64,000 nt of DNA from Paraconiothyrium sp. Pb-2020 (Eukaryota; Ascomycota; Dothideomycetes; Pleosporales; Didymosphaeriaceae). The notes beneath the pieces were generated by a model. The model searched no databases. It worked only from the letters and a program-made list of their open reading frames with translations, and was not told the DNA's origin. Below are positions 22,527 to 32,713 of this stretch, piece after piece. Both the position numbers and the translations under genes were made by a program. Position 1 is the stretch's first letter. Each line of letters begins with the position of its first letter. Where the stretch lies: assembly GCA_022419385.1 (NCBI GenBank), contig JAJUBI010000007.1:95768-159767 (forward strand), read 5' to 3'.

Positions 22527-23753
22527 ATGGTCTTCCTCCGCCCATCAATGCTCTCGTCAACAGCCTTCATGCCCGCAATCGGTACTGGTAGGTCTTGCAT
22601 GCAATGCAACGAAGCGAAGCGGAAATGCGACCGGAACCCGCGAGCATGCCGGCTTTGCCGGACGAAGAAGCTGGCATGTGTGTATCCACCTCGGAAGCCT
22701 TCCAATTTCGTACCAGTCTTGACGAGTGAGGAAGAGAGTACTACTCCCGACTCCAACATGCTTGAGTTGGTGTTTTTCAGTAATGATACGTCACTTGCTG
22801 AAGCTCTACCGGATGTGCCGCCGGATGTTGCCGATGCGACGCATTTGGCCCTGGCCACTGATCCTCGCGCGGAGTGGTTCACAGCACCGGAGACCTTCTT
22901 TATCGACCACACCCCAATGCCCTTACCACCAAATTTCAAGGTCCTCGATCTGAAAGAATTCGTGCTCATAGTGGACCGTTGGATGAAGGATTGGGTCATG
23001 ACTGGCAACAATGCATTTATTCATGCACAACTGTATGAAGGTTATTTCCCTTCATGCCTACAAATTGCGTTCACGACCTTCTCCGCATATATCAACAAGA
23101 CTACAGCGACCACGGAAATGATTCTACGGGCGGTGAATGACCAAGCAACTGCTCTGATATCCAAACTTGACGGAAACAAACCATTAAGTAATGTGCTGGA
23201 AAACCTGGCTGTTGTCCATGCGTTGCTTGCATACCAGATAATTGGTTTGTTTGATGGTGATATACGCTCTCGCCATCTTGCTGAGGAGCGAGCCCCGATA
23301 GTGGTAGCCCTAATGGATCGTATCTTCGAGAAAGCAAGCGCAGCATTGGTGGAGCAAGTCGCGACGCACCAGTCGTCTTACACTATCCTGGAAGCAGTCT
23401 CGTTCGACGAGCGGCTGTGGCGGACTTGGATTATCTCAGAAAGTTTAAGAAGGACATGGCTCATCGTTCGAGGTATCAATGCGTCTTATGATGGGTTCAA
23501 ACATGGTTGGGCATTGTGCTATGGCGATGTCATGATCACGACTCGTGAAGGACTTTGGTCAGCCAATACAGCGTCACTCTGGATGGAGATGTGTATAAAT
23601 CGAGATGTGCGCTTTATCGGACGAATTGATGCGGAATCTTTATTGAAAGTCCCTCCAGAAGAAGTTGACGAATTCGCAAAGGCAGTACTAGAAACCAGAT
23701 TTGGGAAGGAGAGGTTCATGCGATGGACTGCCGGTACATTTCTCGTTTCTTAG
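22527..23753 (+). CDS. Zn2Cys6 transcription factor
   Basis: Single-exon protein of 408 residues if translation begins at the first ATG, 22527 (a second ATG is at 22548). The N-terminus has the binuclear zinc cluster SCMQCNEAKRKCD...ACRLCRTKKLACVYPP, giving C-x2-C-x6-C-x6-C-x2-C-x6-C, with a basic stretch between Cys 2 and 3. The rest is mostly helical, without a recognisable fungal-specific middle homology motif by eye, and of the modest length seen in pathway regulators of clusters. Divergent from SDR1 and upstream of the D-amino-acid oxidase gene on the same strand. Target genes are inferred from position only. Confidence 0.9.
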   Translation: MVFLRPSMLSSTAFMPAIGTGRSCMQCNEAKRKCDRNPRACRLCRTKKLACVYPPRKPSNFVPVLTSEEESTTPDSNMLELVFFSNDTSLAEALPDVPPDVADATHLALATDPRAEWFTAPETFFIDHTPMPLPPNFKVLDLKEFVLIVDRWMKDWVMTGNNAFIHAQLYEGYFPSCLQIAFTTFSAYINKTTATTEMILRAVNDQATALISKLDGNKPLSNVLENLAVVHALLAYQIIGLFDGDIRSRHLAEERAPIVVALMDRIFEKASAALVEQVATHQSSYTILEAVSFDERLWRTWIISESLRRTWLIVRGINASYDGFKHGWALCYGDVMITTREGLWSANTASLWMEMCINRDVRFIGRIDAESLLKVPPEEVDEFAKAVLETRFGKERFMRWTAGTFLVS

Positions 23754-24319
23754 TGTCAGGGAGAAAAGAGATGATAACGTAGGTACATACTTTACTTGGA
23801 CTATTTATTCTGTCAGGCGTAGCTAGGTCTTATGACAAAAAATGTAAATTCAATAATTATGTAGTCCCGATACTATCTTTCAATTTGCGCTGTCTAGTGC
23901 CCTTGAATATGGCTATCCCTTTTTTCGCAATGAGTAGTGCCGTAGGGATTGGTAATGTGCGTAGAGTGGTTAAAGGAGCGGGTCCGTCACCAGGCCATCA
24001 AAACTTCAATGGTATATTGATTGCTTGAAAGAGTATCGTAGACATGTCCTCGACCAGGTATCAACAAATTTCTAGTTTCTAGGAGACGGTCTGCACGGAC
24101 CTCGATAAGTGGGCCCGCTTGCCCCAGCGTGAGTGCGGGGTATGCCGACTCCGTTGTTGACCGTCGGCGAAGTCAGCTCATCGAGGTGCGCACACAGGTC
24201 ACGAGATTGATTAAGTCGAACTTGAGCCAGATATCTAGGGAGCGATCAAGTGCGCGGAGCAGTTCATCTCCAAACATCATTGTTACTTCAGCCGGCATAG
24301 TGGACGCAAAACGGACACG
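23754..24319. other. Intergenic between regulator and D-amino-acid oxidase
   Basis: About 570 bp containing the 3' flank of the regulator and the promoter side of the oxidase. No coding signal supported. Confidence 0.55.
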
Positions 24320-25628
24320 ATGGATAAGAAAGCTGTTTGCGTGATAGGGTACGCCTTCCAATCCAAATTTCCATCCAGAACTAATGATGATGATCTTGTC
24401 ACAGCGCTGGTGTTGCTGGCTTAACAACGGCATTGCTTCTATCGAAGAGCTCTCGGTACAGAATCGTGGTAGCTGCGAAGCACATGCCTGGCGATTATGA
24501 CATAGAATATGCTTCTCCCTGGGCTGGAGCAAACTACATGCCGTACGTTATCATCCTGCTGCGCTTCGCGCCCGGTTTTAACATTCTTTGATAGTGTGTC
24601 GAAGCGAGGTACACAGAGTGCGCAGTGGGACGAGGCAACCTGGGGCCCGCTGGCCGATCTCGCGGCAAACCAGCCAGATGCTGGCGTACATTTTCAGGGT
24701 ACAACTACCCATACCACAACGTATAATACTCGGATTTCGGGGAGTCTAATAACATCCCAGAATGCGAAATCCACAGCCGAGCGAAGGATGTTGGGTCGGC
24801 AACGGCAGATTGGTTTGCTGAGCTCCTGTCTCCAAATCCATGGTTTAAGGATGTGGTTCCAAACGTCAGTCCACACTAGATCCCTGGGTAGAACTCTCAA
24901 GTGCTGATAGAGCTGGACAGTTTCGAGTTCTTCCCAAGGAGGGCCTCGCGCCTGGAATTGACTCGGCCACCGCCTTTACCTCGGTTTGCATTAACACGGC
25001 CATCTACCTCCCCTGGCTGGTTTCGCAGTGTCTCAAAAACGGTGTCGTTTTCAAACGAGCAGTATTCAAGCATATCCGCGAAGCTGCGCACTTCGCTCCT
25101 TTGCAGAGGGCTGATGTTGTGATTAATTGCACAGGCCTGGGTGCATCGCTACTTGGTGGCGTTGAAGACAAGACCGTTGTTCCAGCCCGCGGACAGATAG
25201 TCGTTGTACGGAACGATGCCGGCAAGATGATGGATTTCTCCGGAACGGATGATGGCGACGGCGATGCATGCTACATAATGACTCGAGCCGCTGGTGGGGG
25301 CACTATTCTGGGTGGGTGTTATCAGAAAGGCAACTGGGAATCTCAGGTCGATCCGAACTTAGCTGTGCGTATCATGAAGAGAGCGGTCGCAGCGTGCCCT
25401 ACGCTCACTGGAGGCAAGGGGATTGAGGATCTAGACATTATTCGGCATGGTGTAGGGTTAAGACCAGTACGAGAGGGAGGTACAAGAGTGGATAAAGAAC
25501 GCATTGAGGGTGTGTGGGTGGTGCACAATTATGGCGCAGGTGGTGCTGGATACCAGTCCTCCTATGGATGTGCGTCTAATGCTGCGGAACTAGTCGAAGA
25601 GATTCTCGCTCCCACTTATAAGCTTTAG
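24320..25628 (+). CDS. D-amino-acid oxidase family flavoenzyme
   Basis: Oxidative deamination of D-amino acids with FAD and O2. Five exons: 24320-24348, 24405-24542, 24595-24698, 24761-24864 and 24921-25628, introns of 56, 52, 62 and 56 nt, 360 residues. The tiny first exon MDKKAVCVIG joins GAGVAGLTTALLLSK to form the dinucleotide-binding GxGxxG loop. Later exons give AKHMPGDYDIEYASPWAGAN, WFAELLSPNPWFKDVVPN, and the last exon TAFTSVCINTAIYLPWL, DVVINCTGLGA, HGVGLRPVREGG and VVHNYGAGGAGYQSSYG, the DAO signature with the substrate-binding Arg. The ending is APTYKL, not a canonical SKL peroxisomal signal. All four intron junctions are phase-consistent, so I regard the gene as intact although the ORF set shows only fragments. 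Confidence 0.93.
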
Positions 25629-26631
25629 TTTGTGGGAACAAGTTCAGCCGAATGTTTGCCCTCGCATCACGTTGTGACTGGCCGAGGGTTAACTTAGACC
25701 GCGTTACATATACTGCATTGATATAAAAAGCGCAAGGAGGGTATAACGAAGAATAGAATTATATAACCGCAAGCATAGATCACTTTGTCTCATTAATAAT
25801 AAATGGTTGACATTGTCATTACGGTTAGTGACATCTGCTTTGTGTACTTAATGGTCAATCATCATAGCCTTCCTCGGTCAAATGGGTAAATCTCGGCGAC
25901 GGAGCATGCCTACAATTCGCAGGAGATTATAACACGAACAAGCATCTAATGAACGAGTACATAACATAATGAGACGGGCTTTGTGTAGAACACTGCCTGT
26001 GATCCCTATTAACAATCTAGCGCACATACCAGATTCGTCAAAAGGACTGCAAGAAGCAGATTATCGAACAACAGAGCAGGCAAGATCGGTAGTGAAAACG
26101 AACGACGAAGTATATCGTCAATATGAAAGACGGGTACATAAGAAAGACGGGTACATAATGAATGATGGTTCACCCGTACTAGAAGGTCGAAATTGTTTCT
26201 CAAGTACACACGAAAAGTCTTGCGGCACTCAGACGTAACCTGTAATTAGCATACATTCTTCGGAGGATCGATCCAACGATCCACCCTGCCTCGCAGATGT
26301 GAAATAGTGCTGACGGGTTGATGCCCGCAAGTCCGAATTACGTTCTCCCGTATGCGATGGATGCGTCGCCGTCCCTTATCGATCATTCTTCATGGATGGG
26401 GCTTGACTTGTGTATTGACTAGTGAGATGATCCCCTGAATATCAGCAACGTCCGCCACGATGTGACTACAACACATGCGGTGGAGTTGGCCCAAATGGTT
26501 CTGGCGCCAGTCTCTAGGCTGCAGAACATATATGCAGTAAGAACCATATGTATGGCAGTGGGTGATCATATATTGCCTATCATCGTCTCAACGTTGTTCT
26601 TCCCGTCTGTTCATACTTGATGTTACTGCTT
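25629..26631. other. Intergenic with a small tandem duplication
   Basis: About 1 kb between convergent genes. It holds a 17-bp perfect tandem duplication at 26125-26141 and 26142-26158. An 89-codon ORF covering it has no recognisable feature. Confidence 0.5.
26125..26158 (+). repeat. 17-bp perfect tandem duplication
   Basis: The unit GAAAGACGGGTACATAA occurs twice in succession. Too small to be assigned to an element; probably replication slippage. Confidence 0.7.
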
Positions 26632-29286
26632 TCAACCTAGAAATACCTCCTCAAATTTTGCAATAGGCTCAAAGGCATCAACGTGAATCTTCCCAACGCC
26701 TAATCGCTCAACAACGCCGTCCTTCGCCTGAGAGAGCAACAACACATCTACTGCCGGCCAATATACCTGGTCACTGAAACACTTGTTGTCAAAGAAGTCA
26801 TCGTTTGGTGGGACGAAACCTCTGTTGAACGCCTCGTCGTCATCTTCATCCTCTCCTCTCGACCAATCGAACTTGGAGCCTGGCTCCGGTACCGGTACTT
26901 CCGAGGCAGACATCGTTTCTTCTACTTTCCGCGATAGCGACTCGGGGCTTTGCTCGGTCCACAACCTGAACCTTTTAGTCTCGACATCCCACGAAGGGTC
27001 GTCATCCATGCGAGATAGCGTCGATCGCGCAATAGCGAGGAACTTGTGGGTTTTGTTAACAAGTTGCGGAAGAAGATCCCCACCCACAATGATAGTGCCT
27101 GCTGTATGTTCGTCTCTGTCCAGGATGGCGAGATAGCAGATCTCGTGAGATCCCTCTTTGCAGGGCTTTTTATTGCGCGTGTGAACATCCCTCATATGCG
27201 AGTGCTTTTCTGTCACGGAAAAAGTGGCTGTCTTTGCAGTAACGGATAGTACCGGGGAGCGCCGCGATGTCATTTGAGTGAAATGTGTTTCGGGGACACG
27301 TCGCATAGGTCGTGGGTAACGATAGTGTGCGAAGTCTGGATGAGTATTGGTATAATGGATGGCGAGTGAGTCGTCGTCGAAATGGCGATGCCAACCGAAG
27401 GGAGTCTGCGATTGCAGTGCTGTGCAAGAAGTAAGGTCGAGATGTGATTCCGGTATTGTTATGGTGGCTTGGCTAATCATACATTCGCATACGTTATTCA
27501 TGGAGTCTGTCAGCTCGTAAACAACCTCAGCATCCCAGCCGGCCCAAGACCAACTAGGGAAACCAAGGGCAGTACGTCTACAAGGTCCACGAGGTTTCCA
27601 AAGCAAAGCGACCTCGAACAGCGTTGTGGGTAAGCCACGGAAAAAAGGCGCTCCAAAAGGTCCTTCGAAGAATTTCAAGATTCCGTTGAAAGCGCGCACC
27701 TTGTCCAAGGGGTTCGACATTGCTCGTGTAGTGTACTCTGATACAGCAATGGCGTACAGTTCCCACAAATCGCGGTTCTCGAAGTCGAACGTGGCTTGAG
27801 GATCCGTCAATGTGTATGTGGCAGTCGAACCAGGGCTGAAATGATATTGTTCCTGGAAGTTACATCCCTTCGAGCAGTTGAAGAAGACTTGGGACTCTGT
27901 AAAAGTGAGAAGCCGGTTCGAGAGGAGGCGTTCTTGATCTATTAGCGTGTTTTTGTAGTCAGCTTCCCACTCTCAGATGATTTGATATGCATATATCATG
28001 GAGAAGTTACTTTCAATGCGCGTGCCAAGGCTGTAACTGGAAATCGGATAGAGCACTTACTGTGGAATCGTTAGCGAAGAACAACAGATTGCTGCTACTG
28101 AGGTTGCTTACCACGTCCAAGCCCTAGTAATCCACCTTGAGAAATCAATAGCGCCCTGCCCAGTCTCTAACATACTCGCTACCAGTGTGTCGTTGATGAT
28201 AGTTGTGAGTTGTTTCTCGGTTCTGGGTCTCGTGGAGACTCCTGGAAGACCGTAATAAGCATCTTTACCTGCAGCCGCTATGATGGTGAGATGTGCTCCT
28301 CGATAGATTTGATCCATCTGATCGACATTCAAATTCACATTTTCGACATCGTCTTGCTAACGTTGTGAGTTGGTTTCCATCATTCAGCATATCAAGGGGA
28401 AAACATATACCACAATACACAGCGCGTCAACCCAGGCGTACTTATAGCCAAGCCTTCGAACGGTTGTCATAGCGTCCGCAATGGTTCGTGCAGGCTGGCC
28501 TTCCGAGCTGTCAAAAAAACCTGACGTTTCTAGTAAAGCGATGTTGTCTTTCTTCAACTTCAGGTTTTGATCTGAGCCCCATTGATAGCTAAGGGCAACG
28601 TAAGGAGCATTCGGTGGGCATTGCATAATACAGGCTCTCTCAACGTCGATGACTCTCATCCGGGAGCGGTAGTCGGTATATGAATTGTACGATTCCTGGT
28701 CCCCATGCGTCGGAGACACTCCGCTATGGTCCGAGCAGGCAGCGTCCCACAAATTGACGAAGGCCCAATCTATCTTGTGATCGTCTACAAGACGACCAGG
28801 TTGTTGGATAGAAACGCCTTCCATATCTTCACCAGCGTAGTCAAATTGATGTTTGACAGCAAAGATAGAAGGCATCACCCAGTCTCTAGTCTTGTCATCG
28901 TCTCGTCTCCTATCTTCGCGACGGAAAAAGGCTGCCGGATTGCCTCGAAAAGCGTCTGGGGTATAGCAGTCGATCTGGAGGCAGAAGGACATCTCCTGCT
29001 CGGCAGGTTCACGCAGAGCGTACTTGTCGAACGATAGGTCAAGTGGGTCTCGGTACAGCCAGAGTTCTTGGTCGTATCCTTGCGCAAGCTTCGCATCAAT
29101 GTACTGCTTTGTGTAGTGATTCGTGAGAAGTTCTTTGACTAAGAGACAGAATTGGCATGTCCGCATAGTCCAGACTTTTTGAAGCATACGAAAGAAGGTT
29201 TGGGCAAGCTTTCCATCGTAAGGCCCATAAAGTAGAGTGTCCAACGGCAGCTTTTGACAGCGATGACACAGCGCTTTAGTGGACAT
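26632..29286 (-). CDS. HET-domain (heterokaryon incompatibility-like) protein HET1, with a suspect splice junction
   Basis: Exons read on the minus strand: 29286-28411, 28356-28112 and 27938-26632. Start chosen at MSTKALCHRCQKLPLD; an upstream ATG lies at 29382. HET-domain blocks: YVALSYQWGSD, TIADAMTTVRRLGYKYAWVDALCIV, then after the 54-nt intron MDQIYRGAHLTIIAAAG and RWITRAWT, and in exon 3 QERLLSNRLLTFTESQVFF. C-terminal half ends GFPSWSWAGWDAE and KFEEVFLG. The family expects RAWTYQERLLS, but the donor here (TGGTAAGC) leaves one base too many: exon sum is not divisible by three and splicing 27939-28111 gives an immediate TGA. Either the gene is broken or splicing is unusual. HET domains trigger cell death on non-self recognition. 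Confidence 0.75.
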
Positions 29287-29976
29287 TGTCGGCGCCCGAT
29301 CTGGCCTCATATATCTAGGATGAATCTGCCTGTTCCTGATATGAATCCGATGCTCGATCATGTTCTCCGGTAGGGAAAGCAAAACTTACCTGGACTGCTG
29401 AAAGAAGCGCTTCGAGAGGACTGGGGAAACAATACTTTCTTTAGTTCGATCTAATGGCTCATCTGCAGATCATGAGAGCTGTAACAAGGCCGGACGGCCG
29501 AAGTATGCTTGTGTCAACTTGTGAAGCGATGCATGCGTGGATCGGTGAAACGGTGGGTTAGTGACGTGGCTAAAATCACATCAATCCCTGTTCCCTTCAG
29601 CCAATCAAAGTCAATCTCGATGCAACGGGAAAACAATAAGAAGCTTCGCTCACCAAGGAATAGCGACTTACAAGAATGGAATTTTTCATAGACTCCGACC
29701 TTCAAGTACCTCCAAGCCGCTCGTCGACTACGCAAGTCTATTTCTCCTGCAAGTCGTCAACAAAGGTCAGAGTAAGACCTATACCAGGTGGCTAGCCATC
29801 ACATACTGAAGTTTTCTGCGCAAGGCTGAGGATTCAAGGCAACAGAGCCAAGAAGGCTGAGGCTGGCGGTGCTATATAAGGTCCTTGATTCTGTTTAATA
29901 TCGGAACTCAGCAGCTGTATAATCTGCACACCGATTTTCCAACATTTCTTCCCTTCCAAATCGCTTGCGAGCTTTC
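29287..29976. other. Divergent promoter region, HET1 and metzincin
   Basis: Between the HET1 start on the minus strand and the metallopeptidase start on the plus strand. Contains the TATATAAG at 29873 and no supported gene. Confidence 0.5.
29873..29880 (+). promoter_or_regulatory. Candidate TATA box of the metallopeptidase gene
   Basis: TATATAAG about 100 bp upstream of the ATG at 29977. Confidence 0.4.
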
Positions 29977-30771
29977 ATGATGGCATGCCTCGCATACGAA
30001 GACAGCCTTGATGGTCCTGGCGTTACGACGGAGACTCAGATTGTTACAAATCCAGCGACGCAATCGACGTACAACAACTATGTCGTTAAAGTCGACAACA
30101 TTAGATGGAACGATGGAGAAACCCTCCTTGTGGGTTTCTGTGGGGGCACCGCTTGGGAGAGACAGACAGTCGCGTCGGTCGCGGTCCAATGGACGTATCA
30201 CGCCAACATATCGTTCCAGTTCGATGTCGATGGTAAACGTCAAGCACCATATGACATTCTGGTCAGCTTTGATAAAACCAACAAGGCCTCGTGGTCAAAG
30301 ATCGGAAACCTGTCCCGAAATTACGCCGCAGCCGGATTGCCTTCTATGAACTTGGGCGATCTCAATAAGTATCAACTCGATACATACAATCAGCGTACCA
30401 TCTTACATGAGTTTGGGCATGCCCTCGGTCGCAAACACATGCATCAGAATCCATGGCGCGAAGGAAATCCCAGTGTCACTTTCGATCGCGAAAAGGTGTA
30501 TGCTCATTATTACGAGAAACACGGTTGGGATCGGAACAAGGTGGATTGGAACATTCTCGCCGAGGCGGACCTGAACTGGGCACAGGTCCCAGAGCGTATG
30601 CGCATGAGAATGATGGACCTGGTCATGCCGAAGTTCGACATGCAATCTATCATGATGTATCCGTTCGATGCAAGTCTGACGTTGGGTGGACAGGGAGGCA
30701 CGCAGAGAAATTTTGAGCTGTCAGCGTTGGACAAGTATTCCATTTCGCAAGCCTACCCATACTACCCCTAG
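29977..30771 (+). CDS. Metzincin-type zinc metallopeptidase (M12A-like)
   Basis: Single-exon protein of 264 residues starting at ATG 29977. Zinc site HEFGHALGRKH fits HExxHxxGxxH, with the catalytic Glu; a methionine turn SIMMYPF follows about 100 residues later, and the sequence ends ALDKYSISQAYPY, like astacin-type catalytic ends that place YGSIMHY / DxxxxxxxY elements there. VSFDKTNKASWSKIG upstream resembles the edge-strand region of the fold. No signal peptide or propeptide is visible, unusual for an extracellular protease, so it may act inside the cell, enter by another route, or be part of a larger defence gene. No target is deducible. Confidence 0.8.
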   Translation: MMACLAYEDSLDGPGVTTETQIVTNPATQSTYNNYVVKVDNIRWNDGETLLVGFCGGTAWERQTVASVAVQWTYHANISFQFDVDGKRQAPYDILVSFDKTNKASWSKIGNLSRNYAAAGLPSMNLGDLNKYQLDTYNQRTILHEFGHALGRKHMHQNPWREGNPSVTFDREKVYAHYYEKHGWDRNKVDWNILAEADLNWAQVPERMRMRMMDLVMPKFDMQSIMMYPFDASLTLGGQGGTQRNFELSALDKYSISQAYPYYP

Positions 30772-30902
30772 GGAGATGGCGCATCTCCAGTGCAAGATAA
30801 CCTGATAGCCTACCGTCGCAGTCTGGGAATTTGCGCGTAGTATTGGTGTTTGTCTAGTCATTGTTCTCAATGAGCAAGAATCTCATGATACAATCTCTGG
30901 TT

Positions 30903-31971
30903 TCACCTCACGCTCCCTGTCTGCCCAAACAGCCCACTCTTCGCGAACGGCCACCCTGTCATGCCCATAGTAAATAAGCCTTCTTTCGCGAACTCCTCCG
31001 CCTTCGCAGTTAATTCCTCAACGTCCCAATTAGCCCACAGCATCTTCCCGCTCAAGTACTTCCTTTGCTGCGTGCCGCTCAGCCACAACATAAAGTGCGC
31101 TGGTAGTTCCACTGGTCTCCTCATCAGACTCACAGTGCACGCCAGAAGGGGAAACGACCTACCGGTGTCCTGCGGCAGCTTACTCGCTTGCAGCTCCGCC
31201 TCTCTTAGCATCTTAGTGTCGATGACACCAGGATGCACGCTTGCGACAAACAGCTCCGGATTCTCGTGCGCAATATACTCCATCAGCTTAGCCTGCGCGA
31301 TCTTGCTGCTCATGTAGCCGGTCAAACCCGCGCCTATTTCTGCAGGGAGAACGGCGCCTGCTGCATTGACACTGAGGAAGTTGGCGTTGGCGTTGGCGAG
31401 GGGGAGGAAGGCTTGCGCGAAGATGTAGACGGATTTGACGTTCGTCTGTAGCATAGAGTCCATTAGCCTGGCTGGACTCGAAGTGAGCCTCGAAGGGGTA
31501 TCACGCACCTCATAACTCGTCCAGAAGTCACTCAAAGGGGTGTTGAGGACGGTGTTTGGCGGCGAGAGATGCGCAGCGTTTAGGATGAGGACATCCCAGG
31601 CACCGACCTCCCGTGCGATGTTCTGGACAGCTTGCTCGTCGGCGACTGAGGCGGCGAAGATGCTTGTTTTGATCTTGTCGCTGACGTCCCTTATGGCTGC
31701 TGCGGTTTCCTCCAAGGTTGCGGATGTTCGGCCAACGAGGACGACGTGCTTTGCGCCTGCTTGGGCGAAGGCTAGGGCTGTGGCTCGTCCGACGCCGCTG
31801 CCCTACTTGTTGTGAGCAAAAGAGAGTGATGCTCTACGAATGGCGTCGCAGTACCGCTCCAGTAATTATTACGGTTTTCCCGTCTTGGATGTGGTTTGGC
31901 TTGGTGGGGCTTATGGCTGGGTACGTATCATTATGCCAGGTAGGGACTGGCGAGGGGAATGGAGGCTGCAT
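30903..31971 (-). CDS. Short-chain dehydrogenase/reductase (SDR2), paralogue of SDR1
   Basis: Four exons, 31971-31855, 31802-31509, 31445-31163 and 31111-30903, 300 residues. Cofactor loop TVIITGAGSGVGRATA is assembled across intron 1; LILNAAHLSP and the active-site YMSSK follow; the C-terminus MLWANWDVEEL matches VVWASWDVEEL in SDR1. Two introns (31446-31508, 63 nt; 31112-31162, 51 nt) preserve frame and contain no stop, so a plain ORF carries 38 false residues, including one run between SYE and TNVKSVYIF. Start MQPPFPSP at 31971 chosen because it follows a TATA-like element by about 65 bp and gives the leader DTYPAISPTKP shared with SDR1. Substrate unknown. Confidence 0.88.
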
Positions 31972-32713
31972 TATGAGATTGTTTGGATGTGGGCAGATGA
32001 ACATGCATAGAGAGTGGAGTGTCCTTTCGGGCCTTTTATAGTTTCCTATTGAATGCATGTTAGTGCATGAGGTAATTTCTTACGTTGAGATACTGTTTAG
32101 ACAGGGCTCCCAGCTTAGCGGCATGAGCCCCGCAATTTCATACCAGTGACACAAGGCATCTCTCAAGCTGACGCTGATCGTTACATTCAACAATAGTAGC
32201 CTTAGTCGGGGCTTAACCGATTGTAAGTTCTTTCGGTGTGCGCAAACGGTGAAAATACTATACGGTAAAGTGCCCAGCTACGAGATAGTGGGTGCTATTG
32301 GTCGGTTCGTTCATCCGCCTATTCACAGCGTTAAACCCTTCCGAAGATCAACCTCTCCTGTTGAGATTGAGGCAAGCTATCGTGTCTGAGCTGACTCTTC
32401 TTTAGCTCCTTTCTCGGCCACTTTACCATAGCTTCTCGGAGGCTGCTGCCAGTGTGCTGCACGGCTTATACGTATGCAGTGCATTATTTCCGGCGGCCGT
32501 AGCTTTGGCGCACACATACTGTAGGCTTTTCAGAAGTGCCTACTAGGCTCAGCCTCATTACTGCGAGGTGGCCACAATGGAGCGCTGAGCCACCTGGATC
32601 AGTCAAGCGCTATCACAGATTGTAGTGGACCCGTCAGTGATTCGCCGTTTGTGCACCTGCGCACCTTCACATAGATATTCTCTGCATGTTCATAGATTTC
32701 AGCCGACTATATT
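31972..32713. other. Intergenic, no gene seen
   Basis: About 740 bp between SDR2 and the 3' end of the TPR gene. No recognised coding or repeat. Confidence 0.55.
32033..32040 (-). promoter_or_regulatory. Candidate TATA box of SDR2
   Basis: TATAAAAG on the minus strand about 65 bp upstream of the SDR2 start. Confidence 0.4.

Noticed and set aside
30403..30743. Minus-strand ORFs beneath the metallopeptidase
   Set aside because: They overlap the zinc-site coding sequence in the wrong direction and have no signature.
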